Shown here: piece by piece, positions 15,235 to 16,921 of the stretch | Numbering within the stretch: the stretch's first letter is position 1 | Layout of the letters: each line of letters begins with the position of its first letter | Assembly (NCBI GenBank): GCA_021821565.1 | Contig: JAKACI010000005.1 | Coordinates: forward strand, 1-16,921 | Direction of reading: 5' to 3' | DNA length: 16,921 nt | Origin: a bacterium | Lineage (GTDB): Bacteria; SZUA-79; Acidulodesulfobacterales; Acidulodesulfobacteraceae | Notes under the pieces: generated by a model | What the model was told of the DNA's origin: nothing | The model's input: the letters and a program-made list of their open reading frames with translations, nothing else | The model's database searches: none | Made by a program: the position numbers and the translations under genes

Positions 15235-15490
15235 ATACAGATGAATTAATTAAGTAATAAATAATTTATAAGTATTTTTTTGCCAAAATTAATTCACTAA
15301 TTGATTCACTTTTTTAATAAAAATTAACAATAAACATAAGCAGGCAATATAATAAAAAGCTGAACAGTAAAATCAATATATGTTATTATAGCAGTTATGA
15401 GAATCCATATAAAATTTCCATTGGCAATTTTGAAATATAAATATAAATATAAAATATATATAATAAATATATTATAAAAAATAAATATCA
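15235..15490. other. AT-rich gap between amidase gene and nadE
   Basis: No coding frame. It is almost pure A/T, ending in ATAAAT-type repeats (about 15436-15487), and has no ribosome site before nadE. I see no confident promoter. Confidence 0.4.
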
Positions 15491-16408
15491 ATGATTAACC
15501 AGCATTTACCTGCAATAGATTCAATTAATTTTAAAAATATTCATAAACTCCTCGTAAATTTTATAAAAGAAGAAGTTAAAAGAACAGGAGTGAATAAAAT
15601 TGTATTAGGATTATCAGGAGGAATAGATTCCGCAGTTTCATGCTATCTTGCGGTTTCGGCGTTGGGCAGCGATAATGTTGCCGCTATTTTAATGCCTTAC
15701 AAAGCAAGTTCTTCAAAAAGCCTTGAAGACGCAATGCTTGTCGTAAAAGATTTAAATGTAAATTATTATATCATTGATATTACTGGTCAGATCGGTGCTT
15801 ATTTTGATAAAATAGGTAGTAATAAGTCAGGCTATAATAATAATTCTGAGTACAATAAATCTAACTTTAATTTTGAAGATAAATCTAAAGAAAATAATTA
15901 TGAATTAAAACTTAGAATGGGAAATAAAATGGCAAGAGAAAGGATGTCTATTTTATATGACTATTCCTATATTTTAAATTCTTTAGTTTTAGGCACAAGC
16001 AATAAATCCGAACTTTTATTAGGCTATGGAACAATATACGGTGATATGGCTTCGGCTTTAAATCCTATAGGAGATATTTATAAAACGCAAATATATCAAA
16101 TTGCGAAACATCTTGGTGTCCCAGAAAGCTTAATAAATAAAGCCCCGTCCGCAGATTTATGGCAGGATCAGTCTGACGAGAAAGAACTTGGATTTACTTA
16201 TAAATTAGCCGATGAAATTATGTTTCTTTTAGTAGATAAAATGTATAAACCTGAAGTTGTTATATCTATGGGTTATGATGAAGATATTGTTAATAAAGTT
16301 TATAATAAAATAAAAAAATCTCAGTTTAAAAGAAGGCAGCCTTTAATTGCAAAAGTTTCTCAAAGGACGATAAACATTGATTTTCGATATTTAAGAGACT
16401 GGATTTAA
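15491..16408 (+). CDS. nadE: NAD synthetase, ammonia-dependent type
   Basis: 305 residues. It makes NAD from deamido-NAD, ATP and ammonia. The PP-loop is SGGIDS 42-47. GNKMARERM 144-152, LGTSNKSELLLGYGT 167-181, GDMASALNPIGDIYKTQIY 184-202 and APSADLWQDQSDE 218-230 follow the family order. There is no fused glutaminase domain; the nitrilase-family gene upstream probably supplies one in trans. Residues about 109-137 are an Asn/Ser-rich insertion just before the GNKMAR motif, where shorter family members have a brief loop. No Shine-Dalgarno is visible before ATG 15491. Confidence 0.93.
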   Translation: MINQHLPAIDSINFKNIHKLLVNFIKEEVKRTGVNKIVLGLSGGIDSAVSCYLAVSALGSDNVAAILMPYKASSSKSLEDAMLVVKDLNVNYYIIDITGQIGAYFDKIGSNKSGYNNNSEYNKSNFNFEDKSKENNYELKLRMGNKMARERMSILYDYSYILNSLVLGTSNKSELLLGYGTIYGDMASALNPIGDIYKTQIYQIAKHLGVPESLINKAPSADLWQDQSDEKELGFTYKLADEIMFLLVDKMYKPEVVISMGYDEDIVNKVYNKIKKSQFKRRQPLIAKVSQRTINIDFRYLRDWI

Positions 16409-16443
16409 TTATTTAAATTTTTACGTTTTGATATGATTTTATA

Positions 16444-16562
16444 ATACCTGAGTCTGCAGGGTATGCTCCGTCGGGTATCCAATGTATCGGCGGCTAACAT
16501 TGCCATACGTCGAAACTGGAAATTCGCGCCTATTAAGACTTAAGTTGTATATACTTATACAA
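16444..16562 (+). other. GC-richer hairpin island upstream of rsmI
   Basis: It stands out from the AT-rich surroundings. Hairpins: ATACC..GGTAT with a bulge (16444-16464), GTATCGGC with GCCATAC (16484-16508), and CGAA with TTCG (16511-16526). GGGTAT occurs twice (16459 and 16473). At 16545-16562, TTGTATA-TACT-TATACAA is a perfect 7-bp inverted repeat that could be an operator. It may be an unrecognised RNA element or a mobile-element remnant. Confidence 0.4.
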
Positions 16563-16624
16563 TGAGATTAGAATCTTGGTTTAATTTATTTAGTAATAAT
16601 AATTTACTGTTGTATCATAATGTA

Positions 16625-16804
16625 ATGTATAATTTATATATTGTTGCGACCCCTATAGGCAATCTTGAAGATATCACAATCAGAGCGTTGAAAACTTTGC
16701 GTTCCGTCAGCTTAATTGCGTGCGAAGATACTAGAAAAACGAGGATACTTACTTCAAAATATCATATAAAATCTCGTTTGATTTCATATCATGAATATAA
16801 TAAA
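16625..16804 (+). pseudogene. rsmI: rRNA 2'-O-methyltransferase RsmI, 3'-truncated
   Basis: The first 60 residues match RsmI, which methylates C1402 of 16S rRNA using S-adenosylmethionine: [18 protein letters not shown], then [17 protein letters not shown] and SYHEYNK. Family members run to about 280 residues, so nearly four fifths is missing. The frame hits TAA at 16805-16807, exactly where the DNA switches to another gene on the minus strand. ATG 16625 is chosen over ATG 16562 because the family starts with this sequence and the extra 21 residues match nothing. Its position near yraN is typical. The truncation is probably an assembly join or rearrangement rather than a natural short gene. 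Confidence 0.85.
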
Positions 16805-16921
16805 TAAGTCGTACGCATCCGTAAAAAATCCCATTCCTGCCGTAAACATAGTTCTAAAATGATGCTTTGCAAGACCTACTTCATCTAAACTATGAAGCAG
16901 TTCGCCCCTTAAATCTTCGCT
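16784..16921 (-). CDS. MFS transporter, N-terminal fragment
   Basis: Read leftward from the window end, the open frame gives [18 protein letters not shown], then [19 protein letters not shown]. This is the cytoplasmic N-terminus and first membrane helix of a major facilitator transporter of the phosphate/metabolite symporter type. The start codon lies beyond the window. Family similarity stops after DLFII (about 16796) and the frame closes at 16784-16786, inside rsmI sequence. The fragment thus lacks nearly all of its roughly twelve membrane helices. The substrate cannot be read from this piece. Confidence 0.65.
   Translation of the reverse strand, partial: SEDLRGELLHSLDEVGLAKHHFRTMFTAGMGFFTDAYDLFIIFMI

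Noticed and set aside
16562..16807. Longer rsmI start at ATG 16562
   Set aside because: The extra 21 residues match nothing in the family, and the standard RsmI N-terminus begins at ATG 16625.

Overview
The window reads as one AT-rich bacterial contig (GC about 30% by eye). Intergenic stretches are almost pure A/T, and several core enzymes carry asparagine-rich insertions. All recognisable housekeeping genes are bacterial: hisS, a two-subunit pyruvate carboxylase, gltX, rnhB, yraN, nadE and rsmI. I cannot name the organism. A low-GC deltaproteobacterial lineage (Acidulodesulfobacterales-like) would fit the gene mix, but that is a guess. Both ends look like contig edges. hisS lacks its 5' part and has an in-frame stop next to an A-run. 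At the right end, truncated rsmI runs head-on into a truncated MFS transporter gene on the other strand.

Region by region: (1) 1-1007 holds the 3' part of hisS. (2) 1044-4783 on the minus strand is an accessory cluster. It reads HEPN protein, minimal nucleotidyltransferase (a HepT/MntA-type module), then a 958-residue fusion of a RelE-like domain, a superfamily 1 helicase, ankyrin repeats and an extra C-terminal domain. (3) 5093-5883 holds a decayed YafQ-type toxin gene facing a gene for a membrane-anchored coiled-coil protein built from ten 11-residue repeats. (4) 5884-6724 has no gene. It carries one copy of an interspersed hairpin repeat, a strong sigma70-type promoter and a long leader for pycA. 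(5) 6725-12743 holds pycA, pycB, a Memo-family gene and gltX, all on the plus strand. (6) 12744-13949 has rnhB flanked on both sides by small palindromic, MITE-like elements. (7) 13950-16408 holds yraN, overlapped by a nitrilase-family amidase, then nadE. (8) 16409-16921 holds a GC-richer hairpin island, then the rsmI/MFS junction.

How the genes work together: PycA and PycB together make oxaloacetate from pyruvate. The nitrilase-family protein looks like the separate glutaminase partner of the ammonia-dependent NadE, so the two would make NAD. HisS, GltX and RsmI serve translation. RNase HII, and probably YraN, act on nucleic acids. The 1044-4783 cluster is the best candidate for an undescribed system: a HEPN ribonuclease toxin, its nucleotidyltransferase antitoxin, and a helicase whose N-terminus itself resembles a toxin fold. 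A wrecked second toxin gene lies just beyond, as is common in defence islands.
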